Positions 1 to 8,014 of a DNA stretch of 64,000 nucleotides are shown piece after piece. Numbering within the stretch: position 1 is the first letter of the stretch; each line of letters opens with the position of its first letter. The DNA lies in contig CAVZRR010000019.1 in NCBI GenBank assembly GCA_963777725.1, forward strand, positions 9,535-73,534. The letters are read 5' to 3'. A program made the translations under genes and the position numbers. Origin of the DNA: RPQJ01 sp963777725 (GTDB lineage: Bacteria > Pseudomonadota > Gammaproteobacteria > Steroidobacterales > Steroidobacteraceae). The notes under the pieces were generated by a model that made no database searches, was not told the DNA's origin, and saw nothing but the letters and a program-made list of their open reading frames with translations.

Positions 1-517
1 CAATTCTGGAGCGGACGGCGCCCTGACGATTTCGCCCGCGGTCCTGAGCGGTGAAGAGGGCCGGCTGCAGCGCGCTTCGGTGCTGCTGACCACCAGCGGC
101 ACGCAGGCCCTGGCCGGCGTCACGGTACTCGTCACCGTGCCCGCCGACGTGCTGACCGTCGTGGCTGCGACCGCGGACCAGGGCACCTGCGTAGAGACCG
201 CCGGCGGCGTGACCTGTGCGCTGGGCGACGTTGCGCCGGGAACCACGCATCGGGTGGATCTCGATGTGCGTGGCACCCGCGCGGGCACGACGGCCATCGA
301 GGCCCGCTTGACAGCCGGCAACGATGGAAACGCTAGCAACGACCGTGGGTCGGCCAGCGTCAGCGTGGCCGCGGTCGCCAGCACCGGCTCCGGCGGCCAG
401 GGTGGCGGAAGCCGCGGCGGCGGCGGCGCCGCAGATCGGGCCCTGTTCATCGCTCTGGTCGGGCTGGCTCTCGCCCGTGGCCTCGTGCGAACCCGCACCT
501 GGGACGCGGTCGACTGA
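1..517 (+). CDS. C-terminal part of a DUF11-like surface protein with a GlyGly-CTERM-like tail
   Basis: The reading frame is open from the left edge of the window, so the N-terminus lies outside; an internal GTG at 80 is not needed as a start. About 120 residues form a beta-rich repeat of the DUF11/CARDB type (hydrophobic alternation with 'VTVLVTVPADV' and 'VDLDVRGTRAG' strands). This is followed by a Gly/Ser linker with runs such as GGGSRGGGG, one hydrophobic helix and an Arg-containing end (LVRTRTW). That tripartite end resembles the GlyGly-CTERM signal cleaved by rhombosortase in Gram-negative bacteria, so surface or secreted localisation is inferred. The full domain make-up cannot be judged because the gene is cut. 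Confidence 0.6.
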   Translation, partial: NSGADGALTISPAVLSGEEGRLQRASVLLTTSGTQALAGVTVLVTVPADVLTVVAATADQGTCVETAGGVTCALGDVAPGTTHRVDLDVRGTRAGTTAIEARLTAGNDGNASNDRGSASVSVAAVASTGSGGQGGGSRGGGGAADRALFIALVGLALARGLVRTRTWDAVD

Positions 518-751
518 TCCCGGTGGATTTCGACTCCCCGCTGGGCGCGACTCATTTGGCACGGCGGCTATGATCGTCTGGCGCTGGAGCTAGTGAACCC
601 GAGCCCGCTTCCCCTCGTAATGCGGAGGATTCACGAGATCGAGTTTCAGGAACTCGCGACGGCCGGCGGTTCGGATCGAATCACTCCGGCCATAATCCGT
701 TCGCTGACACTGACTCCGCAGCGTAGCAAGACGCTCAGGGCGAATGACCGA
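518..751. other. Convergent intergenic stretch, no gene seen
   Basis: The stretch lies between the end of the surface protein and the end of the flippase gene on the other strand. No convincing ORF, RNA or strong terminator was found by reading. Confidence 0.4.
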
Positions 752-2176
752 TCACCCGCGAAGCAATCCGAGATCCCTAAGTCGGATTGCCCCGAATATC
801 CATAATCCGGATGCCAGGGCGAGCGCTACGACCAGCACCCGAGGCAGCAGCGGCAGGTCGACGGAAAGTCCGGCCACAACGATCCCGCCCAGGGCCGCGC
901 ACGCGGGCGGCAGCACGGCCCGCGATAGGGGCGGCGCAAAACGCAGGCGGCGCAATAGTCGCCAGTAGAGGGCGAACTGCAGGGCATCGCAGATCAGTAC
1001 CGCCCATGCCAGTCCAGTGAGTCCTGCACCGAGAATCAGCAGTGGAGTCAACGTCAGGAAAGACCCAAGCCCGATCGAACGGGCTTTCGCCATCTGAGCC
1101 TGTCGATCCAATGCAGCGAGCTGCGATCCCAGGAGCCACTGCGCACCGCGAATCGGCAAGGTCCACGCAAGCACCTGAAGTGCCACGGACGCAGGAAGAA
1201 ACTCCGATCCAAAGACCATGCCCACGATGTCCTCGGCGAAGATGCCGATCAGCGTCGCCAGCGGAACCGTGGCGACCGTCAGCAACTTCAGGCATCGCAC
1301 CACCATTGCCTGCGCGTCTACCGGGGACCCGCCCGTGAGTCGCGAGAGCGCTGGAAAAGCTGCCGAGTTGATTACGCCCGGGACGAGCGCCGCCGCCACC
1401 ATGAAGCGGTCGACCACGCCGTAGAGCCCGGCGGCGGCCGGACCGGCCAGCGCACTGAGCAGGATCAGGCCGCCGCGCGCGTAGATCACTCCAAGAGCCG
1501 TGAGGCCAAGGAATGGCGATGCGCACCTAAACATCGTCGCCGCCTCGCGCGGCGCCCACCGCAGGTTGGGGCGGCCGAAGCGGCGAGAACCCGCAATCCA
1601 GGCGTATGCGAGCAGGAATATGGCCCCGGCCACAAGAGACAGGACAACAGTCCCGGCCGTAGCGTCGACGCCAATCGCGACCAGTGCCAGCACGAGCGTC
1701 AACAGCCGATGAACGACCTGCCCGGCCACCGACGCCTGCATCTGTTCAGTGGCCTGGAAAGGCGCCAGGAGCGTCGTAGCCAGGCGAAGCAAGATCTGGT
1801 AGCCGCCCGTCGCAGCAATCACCGGCAGTGCATCGGTGTCTCCGATGAGCATGAGGCAGACCAGGCACGCAAGCAGCCAGCCCGCGACTCCGAGGACCAG
1901 TTGAGCCGGCAGCAGGAAACCAAGCAGTTCCCGTGACGCGACGGGATTGCGGCTGATCTCGCGAATCAACAGTGGTTGCGTGCCAAGCCCGACCAGCAGT
2001 GCGCCCAGGGCGCCGACGGCCATACCGATCGAGTACTGTCCGAGCACCGCAGCGCCGAATGCGCGCGCCAGGCTGATGACGACGACGAAGTTTGTCAGCT
2101 GTCCGACACCTTCGCCGGCGCCGAGCACGACCGTGTTGACCAGAATGCGATGTTCGGCGCGCATGGCCGGACGCAT
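752..2176 (-). CDS. Polysaccharide/O-antigen flippase (Wzx/MATE-like)
   Basis: The 474-residue protein has about 12-14 hydrophobic segments through its whole length and the usual Wzx opening: a polar N-terminus, then 'GAGEGVGQLTNFVVVISLAR', a conserved first helix of the polysaccharide-biosynthesis exporter family (PF01943/PF13440). Such proteins flip undecaprenyl-linked sugar repeats across the inner membrane. It lies 47 bp downstream of an asparagine-synthase-like gene on the same strand, so both probably share a transcript. Starts at 2176 and 2164 are both possible, and neither has a clear Shine-Dalgarno. The family is clear; the substrate is unknown. Confidence 0.85.
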   Translation of the reverse strand: MRPAMRAEHRILVNTVVLGAGEGVGQLTNFVVVISLARAFGAAVLGQYSIGMAVGALGALLVGLGTQPLLIREISRNPVASRELLGFLLPAQLVLGVAGWLLACLVCLMLIGDTDALPVIAATGGYQILLRLATTLLAPFQATEQMQASVAGQVVHRLLTLVLALVAIGVDATAGTVVLSLVAGAIFLLAYAWIAGSRRFGRPNLRWAPREAATMFRCASPFLGLTALGVIYARGGLILLSALAGPAAAGLYGVVDRFMVAAALVPGVINSAAFPALSRLTGGSPVDAQAMVVRCLKLLTVATVPLATLIGIFAEDIVGMVFGSEFLPASVALQVLAWTLPIRGAQWLLGSQLAALDRQAQMAKARSIGLGSFLTLTPLLILGAGLTGLAWAVLICDALQFALYWRLLRRLRFAPPLSRAVLPPACAALGGIVVAGLSVDLPLLPRVLVVALALASGLWIFGAIRLRDLGLLRG

Positions 2177-2223
2177 TGTATTTGCAGAGATCGGTGAAAG
2201 GTGCCCGCCGTCCGCGCTGCAGG

Positions 2224-3933
2224 CTAGCGGCTGGACTCGAGCCGACCGGCGTCCTCGGCATACATGCGGGCGGCCTGCGAAACCAGGAATGCCCGCAGTG
2301 CCAGTCGATTGTGATCGGGCGCCCGGGCCGGTGTCACATGGGTTCGGATGCGCGCTACCCAGTTCGGCAGCAATGCCCGGGCCTCGGCCCTCAGGCGGCG
2401 TCGGGCCGTCGCACGTGGCGTCGCCGTGGCCTGCACGAGGCCGCCGAGCGCAAATGCCGCAAACGCGGCCGGGATGACCGGCGCAAGGTCACTGCTTGAG
2501 AGACTGTCCCGCAGCAGTTCCACGACCTCCGGCGACTTCAGGATGTCGGCGGTCGGTTGGATCGCGGCGGCGGTCGCGAAGGGAATGTCGGGACTGATCG
2601 ATCGCGCGATTCGCCGCAACAGCAGCTTGTCGGTGCGCAACCGGTCCGGAAGCTCGCGGTAGGCCTGGACGACACTCCCCGAGATCAAAGGGCTCGAGAT
2701 TTCCACGTACGGCAGCTTGAGGTCGTTCAGCGCACCCAGGATGCACGGCACGCGGTAGACGTGCTGGAGCCGGTCGCGCCAGGTTGCCAGCGACTCGCCG
2801 GTCCGCTGCTCCAATTCCTCCGGAAGCCTCTGTGGCGCCAGGCCGAAGCTCTCGAGCGGCGGCAATCCCGGGAATCGCGACCATTGCGGCACATAGGCCA
2901 GTACGTCCTCCGGCGCATGCACGGTCTGCCGGCCGAAGGCCTCATCGCCGCGAAGGACACCGCGCACGCCGGCATCGACCACGCGACGCCAGAGCGCAAA
3001 ACCATCCATATATGCGGAGATGTGGTCGATGCGCCCCTCGCTGTTGGCGAGGAAACGGCGGAAAACCAGATCAACTTGTTCCTGCCGCAGATCCGTTTCG
3101 AAGTACTCATGCGCGAGTCCGAAATGTTGCGCCAGCAGACGCGCGATCGAGGCGTCATTGCCGCGCTGGTCCCGGCATGCGTTCCGGCCCCACGTAATGG
3201 CCCGGAGGTTCGTCCTTTGCGACAGGAGACAGAGAATGGTCCGACAGTCGAAGCCGCCCGACAACGCGATGGCCCAGCGCCCGTCCGCGATGTCGGCGGC
3301 GTCCACGACGCGCCTGAGAACGCCACGCATGCGACGCTCGTATTCGGCGTCTGTCAAAGACCCCGGGGCGAAACAGACGGGCTCGGCGTGCTCGGTGACC
3401 GTCCACGACGCCCGGTCGAGCGTCACGCAGGTCGCCCCCGCCACGCAACGAATCCGCCGGTCCCACGACTGCGCCGGGCCCAGCGTTCCCGCGGCCAGCA
3501 TCCAGGGCACGGCATCATGGTTAAATTCGAAAGTGCCGAGCAACGCCACGATGGCCCGCTGGGAGGTCGATGCGACGAACATGCGGTCGGTCAACGCAAA
3601 CCAGACCGTCCGCGACGCCAGGGCATCGCTCAGGATCTCGACCACCGCCTCGTTCGCGCGAAAGATCGCGTAGGCGCCGTCGGGACGGCCGCTGCGCGGA
3701 CGTTCCCACGCGCCCGCATCCACAAGGTGTCCCGCCGCCAGGCTGCGGCCCCGGATGTGAACGGGCGCATCGCCGTCCGAAATGCCCGCGACCACCCCGT
3801 TCCCGTTGACCACGCGTGGAACGACGTCCGACAGGTTATCAGGCTGTATCTCGCGCAGGATCCGTCCGACGTCGCCTGCGGTTGCAGCCGCCTGGCCCGG
3901 ATCGCGCAAGCAGACGTACAGCAGCCTCGCCAT
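2224..3933 (-). CDS. Asparagine-synthase-related protein lacking the glutaminase cysteine
   Basis: The 569-residue protein has an N-terminal region (about 1-190) resembling a degenerate class-II glutamine amidotransferase fold and a C-terminal Asn_synthase ATP-pyrophosphatase domain. The PP-loop is at residues 225-229 (SGGFD), followed by Cys where AsnB has Ser. Family members with a working glutaminase have Cys at position 2; here it is Ala (MARLL), so glutamine hydrolysis is unlikely. The start is well supported: AAGGAGG sits about 10 nt before the ATG. It is followed by a Wzx-type flippase. Known relatives occur in surface-polysaccharide and peptide-modification loci; amidation or adenylation of a surface polymer is only an inference. 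Confidence 0.8.
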   Translation of the reverse strand: MARLLYVCLRDPGQAAATAGDVGRILREIQPDNLSDVVPRVVNGNGVVAGISDGDAPVHIRGRSLAAGHLVDAGAWERPRSGRPDGAYAIFRANEAVVEILSDALASRTVWFALTDRMFVASTSQRAIVALLGTFEFNHDAVPWMLAAGTLGPAQSWDRRIRCVAGATCVTLDRASWTVTEHAEPVCFAPGSLTDAEYERRMRGVLRRVVDAADIADGRWAIALSGGFDCRTILCLLSQRTNLRAITWGRNACRDQRGNDASIARLLAQHFGLAHEYFETDLRQEQVDLVFRRFLANSEGRIDHISAYMDGFALWRRVVDAGVRGVLRGDEAFGRQTVHAPEDVLAYVPQWSRFPGLPPLESFGLAPQRLPEELEQRTGESLATWRDRLQHVYRVPCILGALNDLKLPYVEISSPLISGSVVQAYRELPDRLRTDKLLLRRIARSISPDIPFATAAAIQPTADILKSPEVVELLRDSLSSSDLAPVIPAAFAAFALGGLVQATATPRATARRRLRAEARALLPNWVARIRTHVTPARAPDHNRLALRAFLVSQAARMYAEDAGRLESSR

Positions 3934-4112
3934 GGGTCAGCAACCTCCTTGCCCAACGGAGCATATTACTCACTCCTCGAAGGCTCCGGAGCGCGTCCCG
4001 ATCGATACGAGCACCATCTATTGCGCGCCTGGGAGTCCGGGCACAGTTACTGGTAGTCGGTCTGCTGTTCATCCCGGCCGTGGTCGCCGAAGTCTGGCCG
4101 TCGACCTGAACT

Positions 4113-4196
4113 GCACGTCGCCATAGCCAACTAGGCGGGGTGAGCCCTGACCAGTTTGAGGAAGCGCATAAGCTGAAGCGGCGAGGTCTCCACTGA
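4113..4196 (+). pseudogene. 3' tail of an IS3-family transposase (OrfB) remnant
   Basis: Translation from 4116 gives RRHSQLGGVSPDQFEEAHK and then LKRRGLH before a TGA at 4194. This is the C-terminal end of IS3-family OrfB and closely matches the tail of the longer remnant ending at 17625. The DNA just after the stop (CACTGAATCCTGGGAA) also matches the terminal part of that remnant. There is an in-frame stop upstream and nothing else of the transposase, so this is a relic. Confidence 0.75.
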
Positions 4197-4246
4197 ATCC
4201 TGGGAAATCCATCAAGCACACCGGCGAAACCAGCTCGACCACCGGT

Positions 4247-4351
4247 TTCCCACGGCACCACCCGATTCATATCGACCCGAAACTGCTCGCGCCGCATGCG
4301 CTTGCGGTAGCGCTCAAACCCGCTCGCCGCCAATGTGTGCTGCTTCGGTCG
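4247..4351 (-). pseudogene. N-terminal remnant of an IS5-family transposase
   Basis: The minus strand encodes KQHTLAASGFERYRK, then TRREQF-like RREQF and MNRVVPW. This is the diagnostic start of IS5-group transposases, which usually begin with a short basic peptide before LA..GFE.Y.K..RR..FL.EM..VVPW. The frame loses similarity after VVPW. Only about 35 codons survive, next to the IS3 tail on the other strand. Confidence 0.6.
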
Positions 4352-4771
4352 AACCGCACCACCATACTCGCGCCGTCGCTGAAGACGTGTACGCTGCTGG
4401 GCCACGGATCAGAGGATCCCTCTCTCACGATGTCGACTGACGGGTTCGGCGATCAACAAACCGCCTGCATTGAAACCTGCATTTCATTGGATGCATGCAA
4501 TCGGCGAGCGCAAACTCAGCGCAACGATTAGCAGGACTTTGCGCTCCGTCGGGTGTCTCACCGTCGGACAGCACTGATCCACAGTCGCAGGTGATACCGC
4601 GGAGTGCGTCCATGATTTCCGTAACTTACAGAACATAATTCGACCGACCTCGAGGAGATTGCCCGGACTGCGTTCGGACTCGATCCACCCAGGTGAGCTC
4701 GCGGCTGGACCTGCGCCGGTTCATGGCCTACAAAGACAGCTCCGCCGGACGGCACACGTTGCACCCGCAAC
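4352..4771. other. Intergenic stretch beside IS remnants
   Basis: The stretch runs from the IS5 relic to the start of the kinase gene. No ORF with coding character was recognised. It is probably decayed insertion-sequence or spacer DNA and must hold the kinase promoter, which I could not point to. Confidence 0.35.
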
Positions 4772-6481
4772 GTGAATTCTCACCTCTTCGGGATCGACAC
4801 CAGCGCAATGGCTGAGCCGCACCGCGATCTGACGACTCCGTTGCCGGCAGAGTTCGCCGACGACGCACCGAGCACCGCTGTATTGCCCCTCGGGACGGCG
4901 ATGCGGCATTCGGCCGAGAGCACCCGTATTTCCACCCGGCCGGGCGTGGGTCCGGGGACCGTGCTCCGTCACCGTTACGTGCTCGAGTGTGAGCTCGGCC
5001 GCGGCGGCATGGGCACTGTGTACCGCGCGCTCGACCGCAACAAGCAAGGCTTGCCGCCGCAGCACCGTCACGTGGCCGTCAAGGTGCTGCGCGAGGAACT
5101 GGCACGCAATCCGGATGCGCTGCAGGCACTGCGCCGAGAGGCGCACCAGGCGCAGTCGCTGTCCCATCCCGGCATCGTCAACGTCTTCGATTTCGATCAC
5201 GACGGCGACGTGTATTTCATCACGATGGAGCTGCTCGAAGGCGAGTTGCTGAGCGATCTGATCCAGCGCATCAGGCCCGGCAAGCTGTCCCGCAAGGCGG
5301 CGACCGACATCCTGCGCGACCTCGGCAACGCCGTGGCGCACGCGCACTCGCGCGGTGTGCTTCATATGGACCTGAAGCCCGGCAACGTGATGATCACGAC
5401 GCTGGGCGAAGTGCGCGTACTCGATCTCGGTCTTGCGCATCCTCACGGGACGGAGCCATGGATTTCGGACCGCCCGCCCCCGTTCCATGCGGCCACCCCG
5501 ACGTATGCGAGCTGCGAGCAGCTGGACGGTGCTGGCGCGGACATCCGCGACGATGTGTTCAGTTTCGCCTGCGTGGCCTACGAGCTCTTGAGTGGCGAAC
5601 ACCCGTTCGGTCGAAGTTCGGCCCGGGAGGCACGCGAGCAAGGACACCGCCCGCACCGCATTCGCGGCCTGTCACGCCGCGAGTGGCGGACACTCCGTCA
5701 AGGCCTCGCCTGGACCCGGGAAGATCGGCCGCGCAGTCTCGGCGACTTCCTCGAAGGACTCGGCCTCAAGGCAACCGCCCCGCGTGCCCAGCCCAGGCAA
5801 GGAATCGAGCGCCCCCCAGCGGGCGCCAGCAATTCGCGCTGGTGGCTGACCACCGCTGGCCTGGCCATGCTCGCGGTCGGGCTCTATGTTGCCTGGGTCC
5901 GGCTGGCACCCGACACTGCAGGTCCGACACCGCGCCAGGAACCGCCGCCAGTGACTCCGCCGGCCGCCGCTGCGACTGCAGCGGAATCCACACCCGCCGA
6001 TCCGGCACCCGCGGACCCCGTTCCAGCCGACCCGGTGCTGGCCGACTCCCTCGCAACCAGCGAGGATCTCGTTCTGGGGGACGTTGCCGAGGTCATCGTG
6101 CAAACACCGGCGCCGACACCGGTCATCGCGGCCGCCGGCCCGGGGCGACTGGGATTCGCGTCGGACACCATCACGGCCGGCGAATCCGCAAGGGTGGTGC
6201 CGTTGCGCGTGGTGCGTCGCGGCGGCGCCGAGGGCACCGTCTCCTTTCGCTGGAGAACCATCGACGACAGCGCGATCGCGGACCGGGACTATGCTGCGTT
6301 GGGCACGGTCTGGGAGTCGATCGGACCCGGTGAGACGAGCAAGACACTCCTCGTTCCAATCGTTTCGGACTCGATCGCGGAATCGACCGAGCTGTTCGAC
6401 GTCGTCATCGAGGACCCGACCGCCGGCGCAACGCTTGGCGCAATCACGCGGATCACCGTCATCATCGTGGACGATGACTGA
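4772..6481 (+). CDS. Membrane Ser/Thr protein kinase with extracytoplasmic Calx-beta domain
   Basis: The 569 residues begin with an N-terminal PknB-type kinase domain (about 68-330): G-loop GRGGMG (76-81) and the VAVK lysine (104). The catalytic loop reads HMDLKPGN (198-205) instead of HRD, and the Mg loop reads DLG (218-220) instead of DFG. The HMD change makes it a non-RD kinase; catalytic Asp, Asn and Lys are kept, so activity is possible. A single membrane helix (about 357-376) leads to a Pro/Ala-rich linker and a C-terminal Calx-beta domain (about 470-569), presumably periplasmic. The GTG at 4772 and an ATG at 4808 are both possible starts; neither has a strong ribosome-binding site. Confidence 0.85.
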   Translation: MNSHLFGIDTSAMAEPHRDLTTPLPAEFADDAPSTAVLPLGTAMRHSAESTRISTRPGVGPGTVLRHRYVLECELGRGGMGTVYRALDRNKQGLPPQHRHVAVKVLREELARNPDALQALRREAHQAQSLSHPGIVNVFDFDHDGDVYFITMELLEGELLSDLIQRIRPGKLSRKAATDILRDLGNAVAHAHSRGVLHMDLKPGNVMITTLGEVRVLDLGLAHPHGTEPWISDRPPPFHAATPTYASCEQLDGAGADIRDDVFSFACVAYELLSGEHPFGRSSAREAREQGHRPHRIRGLSRREWRTLRQGLAWTREDRPRSLGDFLEGLGLKATAPRAQPRQGIERPPAGASNSRWWLTTAGLAMLAVGLYVAWVRLAPDTAGPTPRQEPPPVTPPAAAATAAESTPADPAPADPVPADPVLADSLATSEDLVLGDVAEVIVQTPAPTPVIAAAGPGRLGFASDTITAGESARVVPLRVVRRGGAEGTVSFRWRTIDDSAIADRDYAALGTVWESIGPGETSKTLLVPIVSDSIAESTELFDVVIEDPTAGATLGAITRITVIIVDDD

Positions 6482-6697
6482 ACCGAGGCCCGTGGCACTG
6501 AGGTGACTGCAGAGCAAGACGGCGTTGGGACGCTGATCGTCCTCCGCACGGCGACTCTACGGAAACCTCTATTGCGGGACTGACAATCTACCATTAGCGT
6601 CGCTTTCAGCGTCAGTGGGATGCCGCCAATCATGCGGCACTCCTGAAGCCGTTTGCCCTGATTCCCGAACACGTCATACCAAGAGTAGGAAATTGCA

Positions 6698-7201
6698 ATG
6701 AAGAGAATCCTTTTCGCGCTCGCTGCCGTCGCCGCCCTCGGCGCCACCCAGACGACCTTCGCCCAGTCGGTCGGCGCCACCGAACTTGCCAGAACTCAGG
6801 AGCTCATCAGCGCGATCCAGGCCAACAAGCGCCAGGTCATGCTGGACACGCTCGCGCTCAACCCGGAGCAGCTCAGCAAGTTCACGCCGATTTACGACGA
6901 GTACCAGGCCGAGATGAAGGTGCTCATGACGGCCGGCAGCAAGCTCAGTAACCGCCTGTTCGTGGCCGACTACGGCGGCATGACGGACGAGTCGGCCAAG
7001 GCGATCCGCAAGGACGCTTTCAAGCTCCGCAACGATCGTCTGGCTCTGCTGGAGAAGTATGCGGACAAGCTCGACAAGAAGCTGCCCTCGACGAAGGTGC
7101 TCCAGTTCGCCCAGGTCGAGAACAAGATGCAGGTGCTGCTGGACCTCGCCGTGGCGGCGTCGATCCCGATCGTGACGAAGACGCCGAATACGATCAAGTA
7201 A
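6698..7201 (+). CDS. Small secreted/periplasmic helical protein, unknown function
   Basis: The 167-residue protein has a clear signal peptide (MKRILFALAAVAALG...TTFAQ) cleaved near residue 23. The mature part is mostly helical and charged (Gln/Lys/Glu-rich, for example LEKYADKLDKKL), comparable in style to Spy/LTXXQ-like periplasmic proteins, but I see no LTxxQ motif. The start is supported by AGGAAAT about 6 nt upstream. It stands alone on its strand after the kinase gene. It could be a periplasmic chaperone or stress protein; this is not shown. Confidence 0.7.
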   Translation: MKRILFALAAVAALGATQTTFAQSVGATELARTQELISAIQANKRQVMLDTLALNPEQLSKFTPIYDEYQAEMKVLMTAGSKLSNRLFVADYGGMTDESAKAIRKDAFKLRNDRLALLEKYADKLDKKLPSTKVLQFAQVENKMQVLLDLAVAASIPIVTKTPNTIK

Positions 7202-7401
7202 GCACGGACGTGTGACGCGCAGCCTGCAACTCAATGCGGTGGCAGGCTGCGCCTCGCAGCCAGGGCGCTCGACCCGAACCACAGACCACAGGACGACGGC
7301 TGAGATGCCCTGACCGAGGGATCCCGGTAGGTCAGTTTTACTTCGGCGTTGACACTCGAGTCGGCAACTGCGGGCAACTTCGCTGCCCACGCGATCGAGC
7401 C
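7202..7401. other. Spacer, nothing recognised
   Basis: This is a convergent spacer between the small secreted protein and the DRR-motif protein. No gene or clear terminator was found. Confidence 0.35.
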
Positions 7402-7761
7402 TCATTGGTCAATCACTCTCCGCCCGTGGTCGCGGCGACGGTCCCTGCCGTTCGCCTCAATCGCATTCTCGTGCCACGCACTGCGCTGGCGCCGGTCGCT
7501 GCCGTCACGGCGATCCTCGTGATGGAGATATCGGCAGCGGCAGTTCGCCGTGTCGCAACTCGGCAAGGGAATCACCGGCGCCTCGGTCGAGAGATACAGG
7601 CGACCCGCGTGCTCGCGCTCGGTTCCGCCACAACTGGGTCCTGCCTTGATGCTGACGGCGTGATAGGGATTCGTGACGCGATGCGTCCGGACTTCGCGAC
7701 CGGAAAACCGCACCGTCGCCTTTACACGCTCGCCGTGCCACCAGGACGATATCCTGAACAT
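7402..7761 (-). CDS. Small conserved Cys/Arg-motif protein ('C.CRY.HHEDRR')
   Basis: The protein has 119 residues. The middle carries a pattern that I recognise from short conserved proteins of beta- and gammaproteobacteria: VRTHRVTNPYHAVSI, then EAPVIPLPSC, then CRCRYLHHEDRRDGSDRR. The cysteines and His in 'C....CRCRY.HH' suggest metal binding or a compact fold. The last 30 residues are not conserved in style and may be a read-on to the first stop. No function is known to me. The start is uncertain because there is no obvious Shine-Dalgarno before the ATG at 7761. Confidence 0.55.
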   Translation of the reverse strand: MFRISSWWHGERVKATVRFSGREVRTHRVTNPYHAVSIKAGPSCGGTEREHAGRLYLSTEAPVIPLPSCDTANCRCRYLHHEDRRDGSDRRQRSAWHENAIEANGRDRRRDHGRRVIDQ

Positions 7762-8014
7762 CGCGGTTGCCCCCGACTATCCGCGCCAGTCACACACTGC
7801 ATCCAAATCCCCTCGCGCCCCCCGTCTTGTTCTTCGCTCGGACCGCGCGGGAGGCGCCGTGCCACCTGTTTACGCCGACCAGGGTTGGGCTACAATCGCA
7901 AGTAGACATAATGTGTCGCCATGCGCCCATGACCGACCGGCCTGCGTCGGACCATTTCGAGCCTGGGGACTGGCCGGACGGCTATTCCTGCGCACCTGGC
8001 TGAAGCAGGTCAGG
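7762..8014. other. Intergenic, no gene seen
   Basis: The stretch lies between the start of the DRR-motif gene and the end of the frameshifted surface gene. It should hold the promoter of the DRR-motif gene. No RNA or repeat was seen. Confidence 0.35.
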
